64,000 nucleotides of DNA from an uncultured Burkholderiales bacterium. GTDB lineage: Bacteria > Pseudomonadota > Gammaproteobacteria > Burkholderiales > Burkholderiaceae_E. Positions within the stretch are counted from its first letter, which is position 1; every line of letters begins with the position of its first letter. The stretch is taken from NCBI GenBank assembly GCA_903903975.1, contig CAIVAS010000222.1, positions 1 to 64,000 on the forward strand, read 5' to 3'. Positions 17,726 to 26,340 of this stretch are shown piece by piece. The translations under genes and the position numbers were made by a program. The notes beneath the pieces are model-generated. The model was not told the DNA's origin. It did not search any database and was given only the letters and a program-made list of their open reading frames with translations.

Positions 17726-19429
17726 ATGGCACATGACATCGTGATTCGTGGTGGCCAGATTGTTGACGGCAGCGGCCGCGAGGCCTTTGCAGGCGACGTG
17801 GCCATCGATGGGGGCCTGATCACCGAAGTCGGTAAGGTCAGCGGCAGCGCCCGGCGTGAAATCAATGCCGACGGCCTGCATGTCACGCCCGGCTTCGTCG
17901 ACATTCATACCCACCTCGATGCCCAGATCGGCTGGGATCCGAGCTGCACGCCGGTCAGCTGGCATGGCGTGACCACCGCGCTTTTGGGCAATTGCGGCGT
18001 GACCTTCGCGCCTTGCCGGCCCGGCGACAAGGAGCTGCTCGCCGGCATGATGGAAGCGGTCGAGGACATCCCCCGCCAGGCCATCCTCGGCGGTCTGCCC
18101 TGGGACTGGGAAGGCTACGGCGGCTACCTCGATTCAATCGAGCGCATCGGCCCCGGCATCAATGTGGCGGGCCTGGTCGGCCACAGCGCGGTGCGCTTTT
18201 ACGTTATGGGTGAGCGGGCGGTCGAGGAACAGGCCACCGACGCCGAGCGTCGCCAGATGGCCGCGATCGTGGCCGAATCGATCGACCGGGGTGCGGTCGG
18301 CTTTTCGACCAACCGCTTCGCACCCCACACCCTGCCTGATGGCCGGCCGATCCCGGGCACCTTCGCCGAACATGGCGAGCTGATCGAGATTGCCCGGGCG
18401 GTGGCGCCGCGCGGCGCCCTCATGCAGGCCGTGGGCGCCGACTTCGAGGTCCTCAAGGCGATTGCCGATCAGGGCGGCAGCCGCGTGCTTTTCAGCTATG
18501 GCGTGGGCCCGGACGGCTCGCTTGCCGGTCAGCGCCGCGACGCGCTCGAGGCGCTGTGCGCAGGCCCCGGGCGCAACATGACCGCGATCTCGCAGGTGCG
18601 CAGCTCCGGTCTGGTGTTCGGTCTGCCGACCAGCCTGCCGGTGGCCACCCGCAGCGATGCCTGGCGGGCGCTGCGCGCGATGCCCTTCGAACAGCGGCTC
18701 GCCGCCATCGATGATCCGGTGCAATCGGCCCACCTGATCGAGGAAGCCATCAAATTCGGTTTCCCGACGATCCTGGGCGCCAGCGTCGAGAAGGTCTTCA
18801 CCATGGGCGAGGGTCAGTCGCCCGACTATGCTGCCGGCGAATCCTGCCAATTGATCGCGATGGCCGCGGCCCGCGGCGAGCACTGGGCTCACACCCTGGT
18901 GAGGATGATGCGCGAGTCGCGCGGCAAGGTGCTCTTTACCCTGCGCATGTTCAATGCCGATATGAAAGGCCTGTCGCATCTCATCAGCAGCCCCAACTGT
19001 CTGCCCGGGCTGGGCGATGCCGGTGCTCATGTCTCTCAGGTCATGGATTCGGGATGGTCGAGCTTCATCCTGTCGCACTGGGTTCGCAAGACCGGTCTTT
19101 ACACCATGGGCGAGGCAATCCGGCGCATGAGCTCGGCACCGGCCCATGTCATCGGTCTGAGCGATCGCGGCCTGCTCGCACCGGGCATGCGCGCCGACGT
19201 CAATGTCTTTGACGCCGCCGCCGTCGCCGAGTGTCACCCCGAAGTGGCCTACGATTTTCCGGGTGGCGCGATGCGCTATATCCAGCGCGCGCGGGGCTAC
19301 ACGGCCACGCTGGTCAATGGCCAGGTCAATGTTCTTGATGGCGAGCTGACCGGTGTGCGCGCCGGCGAAGTGCTGCGCCACAAACAGCGCAACAATCAAC
19401 ACACCAAGGCGGTGCAGCATGTCGGCTGA
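17726..19429 (+). CDS. N-acyl-D-amino-acid deacylase-like amidohydrolase
   Basis: Amidohydrolase-superfamily enzyme of 567 residues. The D-aminoacylase pattern is clear: an N-terminal beta-sandwich start (DIVIRGGQIVDGSG), metal motif FVDIHTHLDAQIGWDP (His-x-His near residues 59-61), the Cys ligand in LLGNCGVTFAPC (about 90), LVGHSAVRF (about 152), and the C-terminal GLGDAGAHVSQVMD Asp near 432. These enzymes hydrolyse N-acyl-D-amino acids or related amides in a zinc site. It is the first gene of an 11-gene plus-strand run and overlaps the following amidase gene by 11 bp. The paired amide hydrolases suggest that the pathway substrate is an amide or N-acyl compound; that is inference. Confidence 0.92.
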   Translation: MAHDIVIRGGQIVDGSGREAFAGDVAIDGGLITEVGKVSGSARREINADGLHVTPGFVDIHTHLDAQIGWDPSCTPVSWHGVTTALLGNCGVTFAPCRPGDKELLAGMMEAVEDIPRQAILGGLPWDWEGYGGYLDSIERIGPGINVAGLVGHSAVRFYVMGERAVEEQATDAERRQMAAIVAESIDRGAVGFSTNRFAPHTLPDGRPIPGTFAEHGELIEIARAVAPRGALMQAVGADFEVLKAIADQGGSRVLFSYGVGPDGSLAGQRRDALEALCAGPGRNMTAISQVRSSGLVFGLPTSLPVATRSDAWRALRAMPFEQRLAAIDDPVQSAHLIEEAIKFGFPTILGASVEKVFTMGEGQSPDYAAGESCQLIAMAAARGEHWAHTLVRMMRESRGKVLFTLRMFNADMKGLSHLISSPNCLPGLGDAGAHVSQVMDSGWSSFILSHWVRKTGLYTMGEAIRRMSSAPAHVIGLSDRGLLAPGMRADVNVFDAAAVAECHPEVAYDFPGGAMRYIQRARGYTATLVNGQVNVLDGELTGVRAGEVLRHKQRNNQHTKAVQHVG

Positions 19430-20819
19430 TCTCACCCGCGCCAGCGCGGCAGAACTCGCGAAGCTCTATGGTGCCGGCAAGGCCTCGCCCCGCGAGGCGA
19501 TGGCGGCCATTCTGGCGCGTGCCGAGCGGCTCAATCCGGTCCTCAATGTCTTTACCCGCATTGACCACGAGGCGGCCATGAGCGCGGCACGCGCCTCCGA
19601 GCGGCGCTGGAAGCGCGGCAAGCCGCTGTCGCCAATCGATGGTGTACCGGTCTCGATCAAGGAACTGGTCAAGACCCGCGACTGGCCGCTCACAATGGGC
19701 AGCAAGCTCACCGACAAGACACCGGCCAATGAGGATGCGCCTGCAGTGGCCCGACTGCGCGAGGCCGGTGCGATCATCTTCGCCCAAAGCACCAGCCCGG
19801 AGTTCGGCCATAAGGGCGTCACCGATTCGCCGCTCAACGGCATCACCCGCAACCCCTGGAAGCTCGATCGCACGCCCGGTGGCTCCTCGGGCGGCGCGGG
19901 TGCCGCGGTGGCAGCCGGCCTGGGGCCACTGGCCATCGGCACCGACGGTGGCGGCTCGGTGCGCATCCCGGCGAGTTTCAACGGGCTGGTGGGCCTGAAG
20001 GCGACCTTCGGACGCATACCGGCCTGGCCGCCCTCGATGGTCGGCGATCTGGCCAATACCGGCCCGATGACCCGCACCGCGATTGACTGCGCGCTGATGA
20101 TGAATGCGATCGCCCGCCCCGATTCGCGCGACCCCTATCAGCTGCCACCCGATGACACCGACTACACGCAGCGACTCACGCTGCGCCCGAAGTCGCTCAA
20201 GGTCGCGCTGGTCATGAAGATGGGCAGCCATCCTCTCGATCGCGAGGTTGCGACCCTGGTGCGCAATGCCGCCAAAACCTTCGAAGCCATGGGCTGCATG
20301 GTCGAGGAGGTCAAGGCGCCCTTCGATTTCGAGCTGGCCTCCAGGACCTTCCTGGTTCACTGGTTCTCTGCGATGCAGCGGCTGATGCGTCTTTTTCCCG
20401 AGTCGCGTCATGCCGAATTCGACCCGAGCCTGATGATGCAGGCCAAGGCCGCCAAGGCCTACACCGCACTCGATGTGGCTGATGCGCAGGCCGCGCGCCG
20501 TGAGATCGCCTATGCCTGGACGCAGCTCACCAACCGCTATGACCTGCTGCTGACGCCCACCGTCGCCGTGGCACCTTTCGAGGTCGGTCGCAATTTCCCT
20601 GATGGCGCTGATGGCAAGCCGAACATGATGTGGTCGCCCTATACCGCCACCTTCAATCTCAGCCGTCAGCCTGCGGCGACCGTGCCCTGCGGCCTGAGTC
20701 GCGCCGGCCTGCCGATCGGCCTGCAGATCGTCTCGGGTCATTACCGCGATGCCCTTGTGCTCGCGGCGGCGGCCCGTTTTTCCCGTGAACAACCCCTGGG
20801 CCTTGCCCCGATCGAGTGA
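19419..20819 (+). CDS. Amidase signature family hydrolase
   Basis: Amidase of 466 residues from ATG 19419, inside the last 11 bp of the amidohydrolase gene. The Ser-cisSer-Lys triad is visible: Lys in VSIKELVKT (about residue 83), the cis-Ser in PGGSSGGAGAAVAAG (about 158-172) and the nucleophile in GTDGGGSVRIPASF (about 177-190). The family cleaves amides, nitrile-derived amides or carbamates. The fold spans the full length with no extra domain. It is distinct from GatA at 60912, which has the [10 protein letters not shown] variant and glutamyl-tRNA context. The overlap implies coupled expression with the D-aminoacylase-like enzyme. Confidence 0.94.
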   Translation: MSADLTRASAAELAKLYGAGKASPREAMAAILARAERLNPVLNVFTRIDHEAAMSAARASERRWKRGKPLSPIDGVPVSIKELVKTRDWPLTMGSKLTDKTPANEDAPAVARLREAGAIIFAQSTSPEFGHKGVTDSPLNGITRNPWKLDRTPGGSSGGAGAAVAAGLGPLAIGTDGGGSVRIPASFNGLVGLKATFGRIPAWPPSMVGDLANTGPMTRTAIDCALMMNAIARPDSRDPYQLPPDDTDYTQRLTLRPKSLKVALVMKMGSHPLDREVATLVRNAAKTFEAMGCMVEEVKAPFDFELASRTFLVHWFSAMQRLMRLFPESRHAEFDPSLMMQAKAAKAYTALDVADAQAARREIAYAWTQLTNRYDLLLTPTVAVAPFEVGRNFPDGADGKPNMMWSPYTATFNLSRQPAATVPCGLSRAGLPIGLQIVSGHYRDALVLAAAARFSREQPLGLAPIE

Positions 20820-20826
20820 GTCCACC

Positions 20827-21918
20827 ATGAGCCAACTGCCCGAATCCGTCACGATTACCGACGACACCATGCGCGAGGGTCTGCAGATCGAAAGCGCTGC
20901 GATCCCGGTTGAAGCCAAGCTGCGTCTGCTCGATGCGCTCGGCGAGACCGGCGCAAAGGTGATCTCGATCGGCTCGTTTGCGCATCCCAAGTGGACGCCG
21001 CAGATGGCCTGCATCGACGAGATCGCCGAGCGCTTCGTGCCCAAGGCCGGCATCCGCTACACCGCGGCGGTCTTCAACAAGGCCGGCTACGACCGCGCCG
21101 ACAAATATTTCCCCAAGCTCGATGTGCGCAAGCGCACCAATTTGCCCGGCACCGCGGTCGAGATGTGCGATGCCTTTGCGCGGCGCAACTACAACCGCAC
21201 GCAGGCGCAGCAAATTGAAGCCCTCGATGCCACGGTCGCCGCAGCGAAAACCGCCGGCGCCACCCAGGCGTCGGTCGGCATCGGCAATCCTTTCGGTTCC
21301 AACTTCAGTGGCGCCTATACGCTTGCGCAGCGAATGGACATGCTTGCGATGATGATCGGCAAGTGGCAGGACGCCGGCATCACCGTCACCCGCGTCTCGT
21401 TCCTCGAGGCGATGGGCTGGAATCTGCCGCATCAGGTGCGCGAGACCCTGCTCGCCATCCGCGAGCGCTGGCCGCAGATCACCAACTTCCACATGCATCT
21501 GCACAACCAGCGCGGCGCCACGATTGCCAGCTACTACGAGGCGCTGCTGCTCGGTGCCCGTGAGTTCGACACCTGCCTGGGCGGCATGGGTGGCTGCCCC
21601 TATTCGGGCAACGGCCGCTCGGCCGGTCATGTGCCCACCGAAGACTTCGTCGACCTGTGCCATGAAATGGGCATCCAGACCGGCTACGACCTCGGCAAGC
21701 TGATCGAGGCGGTGGCGGTTGCCGAGGACGTGGTCGGCCATCGGCTGTGGGGCCATGTCTCGAAGTCGGGCCCGCGCCCGCGCGGCGACCAGCTCTATCC
21801 GGTCGACATGCCCTTCATCGAAACCCTCGAAGAAGCCGCGCATTTTCGCAACGGCTCCGAGGTCTATGCGAATCAGATCTCGCCCTGGCGCAGCGATTCG
21901 GCACTGAACCGCGCCTGA
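20827..21918 (+). CDS. HMGL-like lyase/synthase with altered metal-site residues
   Basis: TIM-barrel protein of 363 residues of the HMG-CoA lyase-like (pyruvate carboxyltransferase) superfamily; start ATG 20827, 7 bp after the amidase stop. It shares MREGLQIES (Arg16), His224 and His226 in MHLHNQRG and Cys257 in GGMGGCPYSG with HMG-CoA lyases. Two positions differ: the Asp after the Arg is Glu17, and the Asn of NVATED aligns with His268 in GHVPTED. It is about 60 residues longer than the canonical lyase at 10315. In this operon it is the likely C-C bond cleaving step after carboxylation and hydration of a branched acyl-CoA. A synthase role is also possible. Confidence 0.87.
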   Translation: MSQLPESVTITDDTMREGLQIESAAIPVEAKLRLLDALGETGAKVISIGSFAHPKWTPQMACIDEIAERFVPKAGIRYTAAVFNKAGYDRADKYFPKLDVRKRTNLPGTAVEMCDAFARRNYNRTQAQQIEALDATVAAAKTAGATQASVGIGNPFGSNFSGAYTLAQRMDMLAMMIGKWQDAGITVTRVSFLEAMGWNLPHQVRETLLAIRERWPQITNFHMHLHNQRGATIASYYEALLLGAREFDTCLGGMGGCPYSGNGRSAGHVPTEDFVDLCHEMGIQTGYDLGKLIEAVAVAEDVVGHRLWGHVSKSGPRPRGDQLYPVDMPFIETLEEAAHFRNGSEVYANQISPWRSDSALNRA

Positions 21919-21936
21919 CACTCACTGCTGTCATCA

Positions 21937-22000
21937 CTGCCGCCTCGTCCACCTGCCGCCTCGTCTACCTACCGCCTCATCTAACTACCGCCTCACTCAG
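21937..22000. repeat. Four tandem 16-bp repeats between the HMGL-like and GST genes
   Basis: Four contiguous 16-bp units, consensus CTRCCGCCTCRTCTAC, occupy 21937-21952, 21953-21968, 21969-21984 and 21985-22000. They start 18 bp after the HMGL-like stop and end 14 bp before the GST ATG, so they form most of this intra-operon spacer. No hairpin or T-tract is associated. Confidence 0.88.
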
Positions 22001-22014
22001 ACCCGATATCGACC

Positions 22015-22626
22015 ATGAGCCTCACCCTCTACCACTGCACGCGCGCCCGCTCGATGCGCCCACTCTGGACCCTGCTCGAAATGGGCCTTGACCACACGCT
22101 GGTCACGCTGCCCTTTCCGCCGCGCGTCCTGCACAAGGAATACCTCAAGATCAATCCGCTGGGCACGGTGCCGTGCATGGTTGATGGCGATGTGGTCATG
22201 ACCGAATCGGCCGGCATCTGCCAGTACCTGGTCGATCGCTATGGCCCCACGCCCCTGGCAGTGCGCACCGATGAGCCCGACTACGGCGCCTACCTCAACT
22301 GGCTGCATCGCAGCGATGCCACCTTCACCTTTCCGCAGACGCTGGTGCTGCGCTACACGCGCCTTGAGCCGGAAGAGCGGCGCAATCCGCAGGTGGTGGC
22401 CGACTATCGCAAGTGGTTCCTCGCACGCATGCGGGCGGTCGAGGAAGCCACTGCCACGCGCACCTGGCTGTGCTCCGACCGGTTCACCATCGCCGATATC
22501 TGCGTCGGCTATGCGCTGGTGCTGGCGACCTCGCTCGATATCGACGAGGTCTTCACCCCGAACATCAAGCGCTACTGGGATCGCATCAACGAGCGGCCCG
22601 CGTTCAGGAAAGCCTACGACCTCTGA
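22015..22626 (+). CDS. Glutathione S-transferase family protein
   Basis: GST of 203 residues. The thioredoxin-like N-terminal domain shows LTLYHCTRARSMRPLWTLLEMGL (in two segments from residue 3), the cis-proline region NPLGTVPCMVDGDVVMTESAGICQYL (about 42-68, with the glutathione gamma-Glu site ES), then an all-helical C-terminal domain ending with FTIADICVGYALVLA near 155-170. It may conjugate, isomerise or dehalogenate a pathway intermediate with GSH, or detoxify a reactive acyl product. It is the fourth gene of the plus-strand operon, between the lyase and the carboxylase. The reaction is not deducible. Confidence 0.92.
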   Translation: MSLTLYHCTRARSMRPLWTLLEMGLDHTLVTLPFPPRVLHKEYLKINPLGTVPCMVDGDVVMTESAGICQYLVDRYGPTPLAVRTDEPDYGAYLNWLHRSDATFTFPQTLVLRYTRLEPEERRNPQVVADYRKWFLARMRAVEEATATRTWLCSDRFTIADICVGYALVLATSLDIDEVFTPNIKRYWDRINERPAFRKAYDL

Positions 22627-22627
22627 G

Positions 22628-22665
22628 GCCTGTCACCCCCCGCCTGTCACCCCGCCTTTCACCTT
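22628..22665. repeat. Three degenerate 12-14-bp repeats after the GST gene
   Basis: Units GCCTGTCACCCCCC (22628-22641), GCCTGTCACCCC (22642-22653) and GCCTTTCACCTT (22654-22665) are contiguous. They start one base after the GST stop and lie within the 63-bp spacer before the carboxylase gene. Confidence 0.7.
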
Positions 22666-22689
22666 TAACCGCCCTGCGGAGTCCCTTTC

Positions 22690-24321
22690 ATGTCTGTCCT
22701 CGAGTCGACACTCGATCTGAAAAGCGAGCGTTTTGCGCAAAACCGCGCCGAAATGCTCGAAACCCTGGGGCAGCTCGACGCCCTGCACGATGAAGTCGCC
22801 GCCGGTGGCGGCGAAGACGCGATGAAGCGCCTGCGGGCCCGCGGCAAGCTGCCGCTGCGCGAGCGCATTGCGATGGTCCTCGACCCCGATTCGCCGTTTC
22901 TGGAGATCAGCCCGCTGGCGGCCTGGCGCTCCGAGTTCAATGTCGGCTCGGGCTTCGTGGTCGGCATCGGCGTAATCGAAGGCGTCGAATGCGTGATCCT
23001 CGGCCACGACCCGTCGGTGCGAGCCGGTGCCTTCAATGCCTTCAATGCCAAGAAGCTGATGCGCGGCCTCGAGATCTCGCGCATCAACCGCATGCCCTAT
23101 GTGCAGTTCGTCGAGTCGGCCGGCGCCGACCTGCGCGGCGATGCCGGTGGTGACCCCGAGGCCGCGATCCGGCGCGAGACCAACCATTTCGCCGAGTCAG
23201 GGCGCCTCTTTTACGAGATCACCGAACTGTCCAAGCTGCGCATCCCGACCATCTCGGTGGTCTTCGGTGCGTCGACCGCCGGTGGCGCCTATCAGCCCGG
23301 CATGAGCGACTACAACATCTTCATCCGCGGCCAGTCAAAGGTCTTTCTGGGCGGCCCGCCGCTGGTCAAGATGGCCACCGGCGAAGACGCCGACGAAGAA
23401 AGTCTGGGCGGCGCGCAGATGCACTGCACGATCTCCGGCCTGGGCGACTATCTCGCTGAAGACGAGATGGATGCGATCCGCATGTGCCGCGAGGTGGTCA
23501 CCCACCTTAACTGGCGCAAGGAAGGGCCTGGCCCGACCCTGCCGGCCGATGAGCCGGTGCACGACGCACAAGACCTGCTGGGCATCGTCTCGCGTGACCT
23601 GCGTCAGACCTTCGACATGCGCGAGGTGATCGCCCGCATCGTCGATGGCTCGCGATTCGAAGAATTCAAGCCGCTCTATGGCCCGACTCTGGTCACCGGC
23701 TGGGCGTCGGTGCATGGCTTTCCGGTCGGCATCCTGGGCAACAACGGCGCGCTCTTTCCCGAGTCGGCCGAAAAGGCCGCGCAGTTCATTCAGCTGTGCA
23801 ACCAGATCAATGTGCCGCTGATCTTTCTGCACAACATCACCGGCTTTCTGGTGGGCACTGACTTCGAGCAGAACGGCATCACCAAGAACGGCTCGAAGAT
23901 GATCAACGCGGTCTCCAATTCCACCGTGCCGCATATCTCGATCATCGTCGGCGCCTCCTATGGCGCGGGCAACTACGGCATGAGCGGGCGGGCCTTCGGG
24001 CCGCGTTTCACCTTCATCTGGCCAACCGCCAAGATCGCGGTCATGGGCCCCAAGCAGATGGCCGGTGTCATGACCATCGTGCAGCGCTCGGCCACCGAGC
24101 GGCGCGGCGAGGTCTTTGATGAGGCGGCCAACGACAAGCGCGTCGAGGCGGTCGAGCACTGGGCCGAGGAGCGCTCCAAGGGGCTCTATGCCACATCGCG
24201 CATTTCCGACGACGGCATGATCGATCCGCGCGATACGCGCACGGTCATCGGCATCGCATTGTCCGCCTGTCACAACCGGGCGGTCGCAGGCACCAAGGAG
24301 TACGGCACATGGCGGATGTAA
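22690..24321 (+). CDS. Acyl-CoA carboxylase carboxyltransferase (beta) subunit
   Basis: Carboxyltransferase of 543 residues with two crotonase-like halves. N-half motifs: ARGKLPLRERIAMVLDPDSP (in pieces near 48-68), VFGASTAGGAYQPGMSDYN near 195-213 and [14 protein letters not shown] near 218-231. C-half: LGNNGALFPESAEKAAQFIQ near 348, HNITGFLVGTDFEQNGI near 379, GASYGAGNYGMSGRAFGPRF near 420. It transfers CO2 from biotin to an acyl-CoA. Overall it follows MCC/geranyl-CoA carboxylase beta rather than propionyl-CoA carboxylase. It is a paralogue of MccB at 39040. The stop overlaps the alpha subunit start by 13 bp, so the two subunits are coupled. Substrate unknown. Confidence 0.93.
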   Translation: MSVLESTLDLKSERFAQNRAEMLETLGQLDALHDEVAAGGGEDAMKRLRARGKLPLRERIAMVLDPDSPFLEISPLAAWRSEFNVGSGFVVGIGVIEGVECVILGHDPSVRAGAFNAFNAKKLMRGLEISRINRMPYVQFVESAGADLRGDAGGDPEAAIRRETNHFAESGRLFYEITELSKLRIPTISVVFGASTAGGAYQPGMSDYNIFIRGQSKVFLGGPPLVKMATGEDADEESLGGAQMHCTISGLGDYLAEDEMDAIRMCREVVTHLNWRKEGPGPTLPADEPVHDAQDLLGIVSRDLRQTFDMREVIARIVDGSRFEEFKPLYGPTLVTGWASVHGFPVGILGNNGALFPESAEKAAQFIQLCNQINVPLIFLHNITGFLVGTDFEQNGITKNGSKMINAVSNSTVPHISIIVGASYGAGNYGMSGRAFGPRFTFIWPTAKIAVMGPKQMAGVMTIVQRSATERRGEVFDEAANDKRVEAVEHWAEERSKGLYATSRISDDGMIDPRDTRTVIGIALSACHNRAVAGTKEYGTWRM

Positions 24322-26336
24322 AGGTTCAACCGGGCAGCAATCAACCGGGCATTACGCCGATCCGCCGTCTGCTGGTCGCCAACCGCGGCGAGATCGCCCG
24401 GCGCGTGATGCGCACCGCGCACCGCATGGGCATCGGCACGGTCGCGATTTATGCCGATGGCGATGCCGCCAGCCCCTTCGTGCGCGAGGCCGATACCGCG
24501 ATCGCACTCAATGGCCGCACCTCGGCGCAGACCTATCTCGATATCGGCAAGGTGATCGACGCCTGCCGGCGCAGCGGCGCCGATGCGGTGCATCCCGGCT
24601 ATGGTTTTCTGTCCGAGAACGCCGGCTTTGCGCAGGCGGTCATCGATGCCGGTCTGATCTGGGTCGGCCCGTCTCCCGCCGCGATTCGCGGCATCGGCGA
24701 CAAGCTGGCGGCCAAGCGCCTGATGCAGACCGTGGGCGTGCCCACGCTCGACGCCCACGAACTCACCGAAGCGGCCGATGCGGCAGCCGCTGCGCAGCGC
24801 ATCGGCTATCCGGTGCTGATCAAGGCGGCGGCCGGCGGCGGCGGGCGCGGCATGCGCATCGTCGAGTCACCGGCAGGGCTTGAGCAGGCGATTGCCGGTG
24901 CGCGGCGCGAAGCCACCGCGTCGTTTGGCAATGGCACGGTCTTTCTCGAGCGCTGGCTCACCGGCTCACGCCATGTCGAGATCCAGGTGCTGGGCGATCG
25001 TCACGGCAATCTGGTGCATCTGTTCGAGCGCGAATGCTCGATTCAGCGCCGTCACCAGAAGATCATCGAGGAGGCGCCCTCGCCCGCGGTCGATGCAGCG
25101 TTGCGCGAGCGCATGGGGCAGGCGGCGCTGGCCGCCGTCAGGTCCATCGATTACGACTCGACAGGCACGGTCGAGTTCCTGCTGAGCGGAAAAGAATTCT
25201 TTTTCCTGGAGGTCAACACCCGCCTGCAGGTCGAGCATCCGGTTACCGAGATGATCACTGGCATCGATCTGGTGCGCGAGCAGATCCGCGTTGCCGAAGG
25301 CGAGCCGCTGGGCTACACCCAGGCCGATCTGAAGATCGACGGCCATGCGATCGAGGCGCGGCTGTGCGCCGAAAATCCGGCCAACGGCTTTTTGCCCACG
25401 CCCGGCACGATCGATGTCTGGCAGCCGTCGTCCGATGAGGGCGCACGCTTTGATTCGGGCATCGAGTCGGGCAGCGAGATTGCGATTGAGTTCGATCCGA
25501 TGATCGCCAAGGTGATCGTCAAGGCACCGACCCGCCGCGAGGCGGCCGCCCGCCTGGCGCGCGTGCTCGAGACCACCCGCATCCAGGGCATTACCCACAA
25601 CCGCGATTTTCTGGTGGCCACGCTGCGCACGCCCGAATTCCTGCGCGGTGACACCACCACCGACTTCATCGAGCGGGTGGCGCCTGCGCCGGTGCGCGAA
25701 CCCGATATCCGTGAGCGTGAAGCCGCGGCCATCGGTGCCGCCCTGCATGCCAGCCATCGGCGTCGTGCATCGGCCCGGGTGCTGGGCACGATGCCGTCGG
25801 GTTTTCGCACCTCGCGCATGCCCTGGCAACGCGTGAGTTTTCGCCCGCGCGGTGCAGCCGATGCCGCCACCGATCTGAAGGTCGAATACGACCGTCAGCG
25901 CGATGGCAGCTTTGCGGTGAAGGTCAATGGGCAGGCGCACCAGGCGGTGGTGTTTCGTGCCGGCGAGCACGACATCGATCTGGCGATCGACGGCCAGCGC
26001 AGCGCAATCGCAATCACCCGCATCGGCGATCGATGCCTGGCGCATGGCGCCTTCGGCGATGTCGAGCTGCTCGAGCTGCCGCGCTTTGCGGCCACCGGTC
26101 GCGCTGATTTCCGCGGAGGCCTGAAGGCGCCGATGCCCGGACGGGTGCTCTCGATTGCGGTGGCGCCCGAGCAGACCGTTGAGCGCGGCCAGCTGCTGCT
26201 GGTGCTCGAAGCGATGAAGATGGAGCACCGCATCACCGCGCCGGCTGCCGGGGTGGTCAAGGCGGTGAAGGTGAGCGAGGGCGAGCAGGTCGCCAATGGC
26301 GCCGTGCTCGTAATGCTCGAAGACAGCAAGGACTGA
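24309..26336 (+). CDS. Acyl-CoA carboxylase biotin-containing (alpha) subunit
   Basis: Alpha subunit of 675 residues: biotin carboxylase (about 18-465; RRLLVANRGEIARRV, GGGGRGMRIVE near 180, EVNTRLQVEHPVTE near 300), a linker domain, and a biotinyl domain with the biotinylated Lys in VLEAMKMEHRITAP near residue 637. An 18-residue N-terminal extension precedes the first strand. It is the second such subunit in the window (the other is MccA at 14105) and pairs with the overlapping carboxyltransferase gene. Together they should carboxylate an alpha,beta-unsaturated or saturated acyl-CoA supplied by the dehydrogenases downstream. Confidence 0.94.
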   Translation: MADVKVQPGSNQPGITPIRRLLVANRGEIARRVMRTAHRMGIGTVAIYADGDAASPFVREADTAIALNGRTSAQTYLDIGKVIDACRRSGADAVHPGYGFLSENAGFAQAVIDAGLIWVGPSPAAIRGIGDKLAAKRLMQTVGVPTLDAHELTEAADAAAAAQRIGYPVLIKAAAGGGGRGMRIVESPAGLEQAIAGARREATASFGNGTVFLERWLTGSRHVEIQVLGDRHGNLVHLFERECSIQRRHQKIIEEAPSPAVDAALRERMGQAALAAVRSIDYDSTGTVEFLLSGKEFFFLEVNTRLQVEHPVTEMITGIDLVREQIRVAEGEPLGYTQADLKIDGHAIEARLCAENPANGFLPTPGTIDVWQPSSDEGARFDSGIESGSEIAIEFDPMIAKVIVKAPTRREAAARLARVLETTRIQGITHNRDFLVATLRTPEFLRGDTTTDFIERVAPAPVREPDIREREAAAIGAALHASHRRRASARVLGTMPSGFRTSRMPWQRVSFRPRGAADAATDLKVEYDRQRDGSFAVKVNGQAHQAVVFRAGEHDIDLAIDGQRSAIAITRIGDRCLAHGAFGDVELLELPRFAATGRADFRGGLKAPMPGRVLSIAVAPEQTVERGQLLLVLEAMKMEHRITAPAAGVVKAVKVSEGEQVANGAVLVMLEDSKD

Positions 26337-26340
26337 TCGC

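Noticed and set aside
19326-21053. 575-residue minus-strand frame
   Set aside because: It lies opposite the amidase and HMGL-like genes, whose catalytic motifs are intact; the composition is typical of a high-GC antisense frame.
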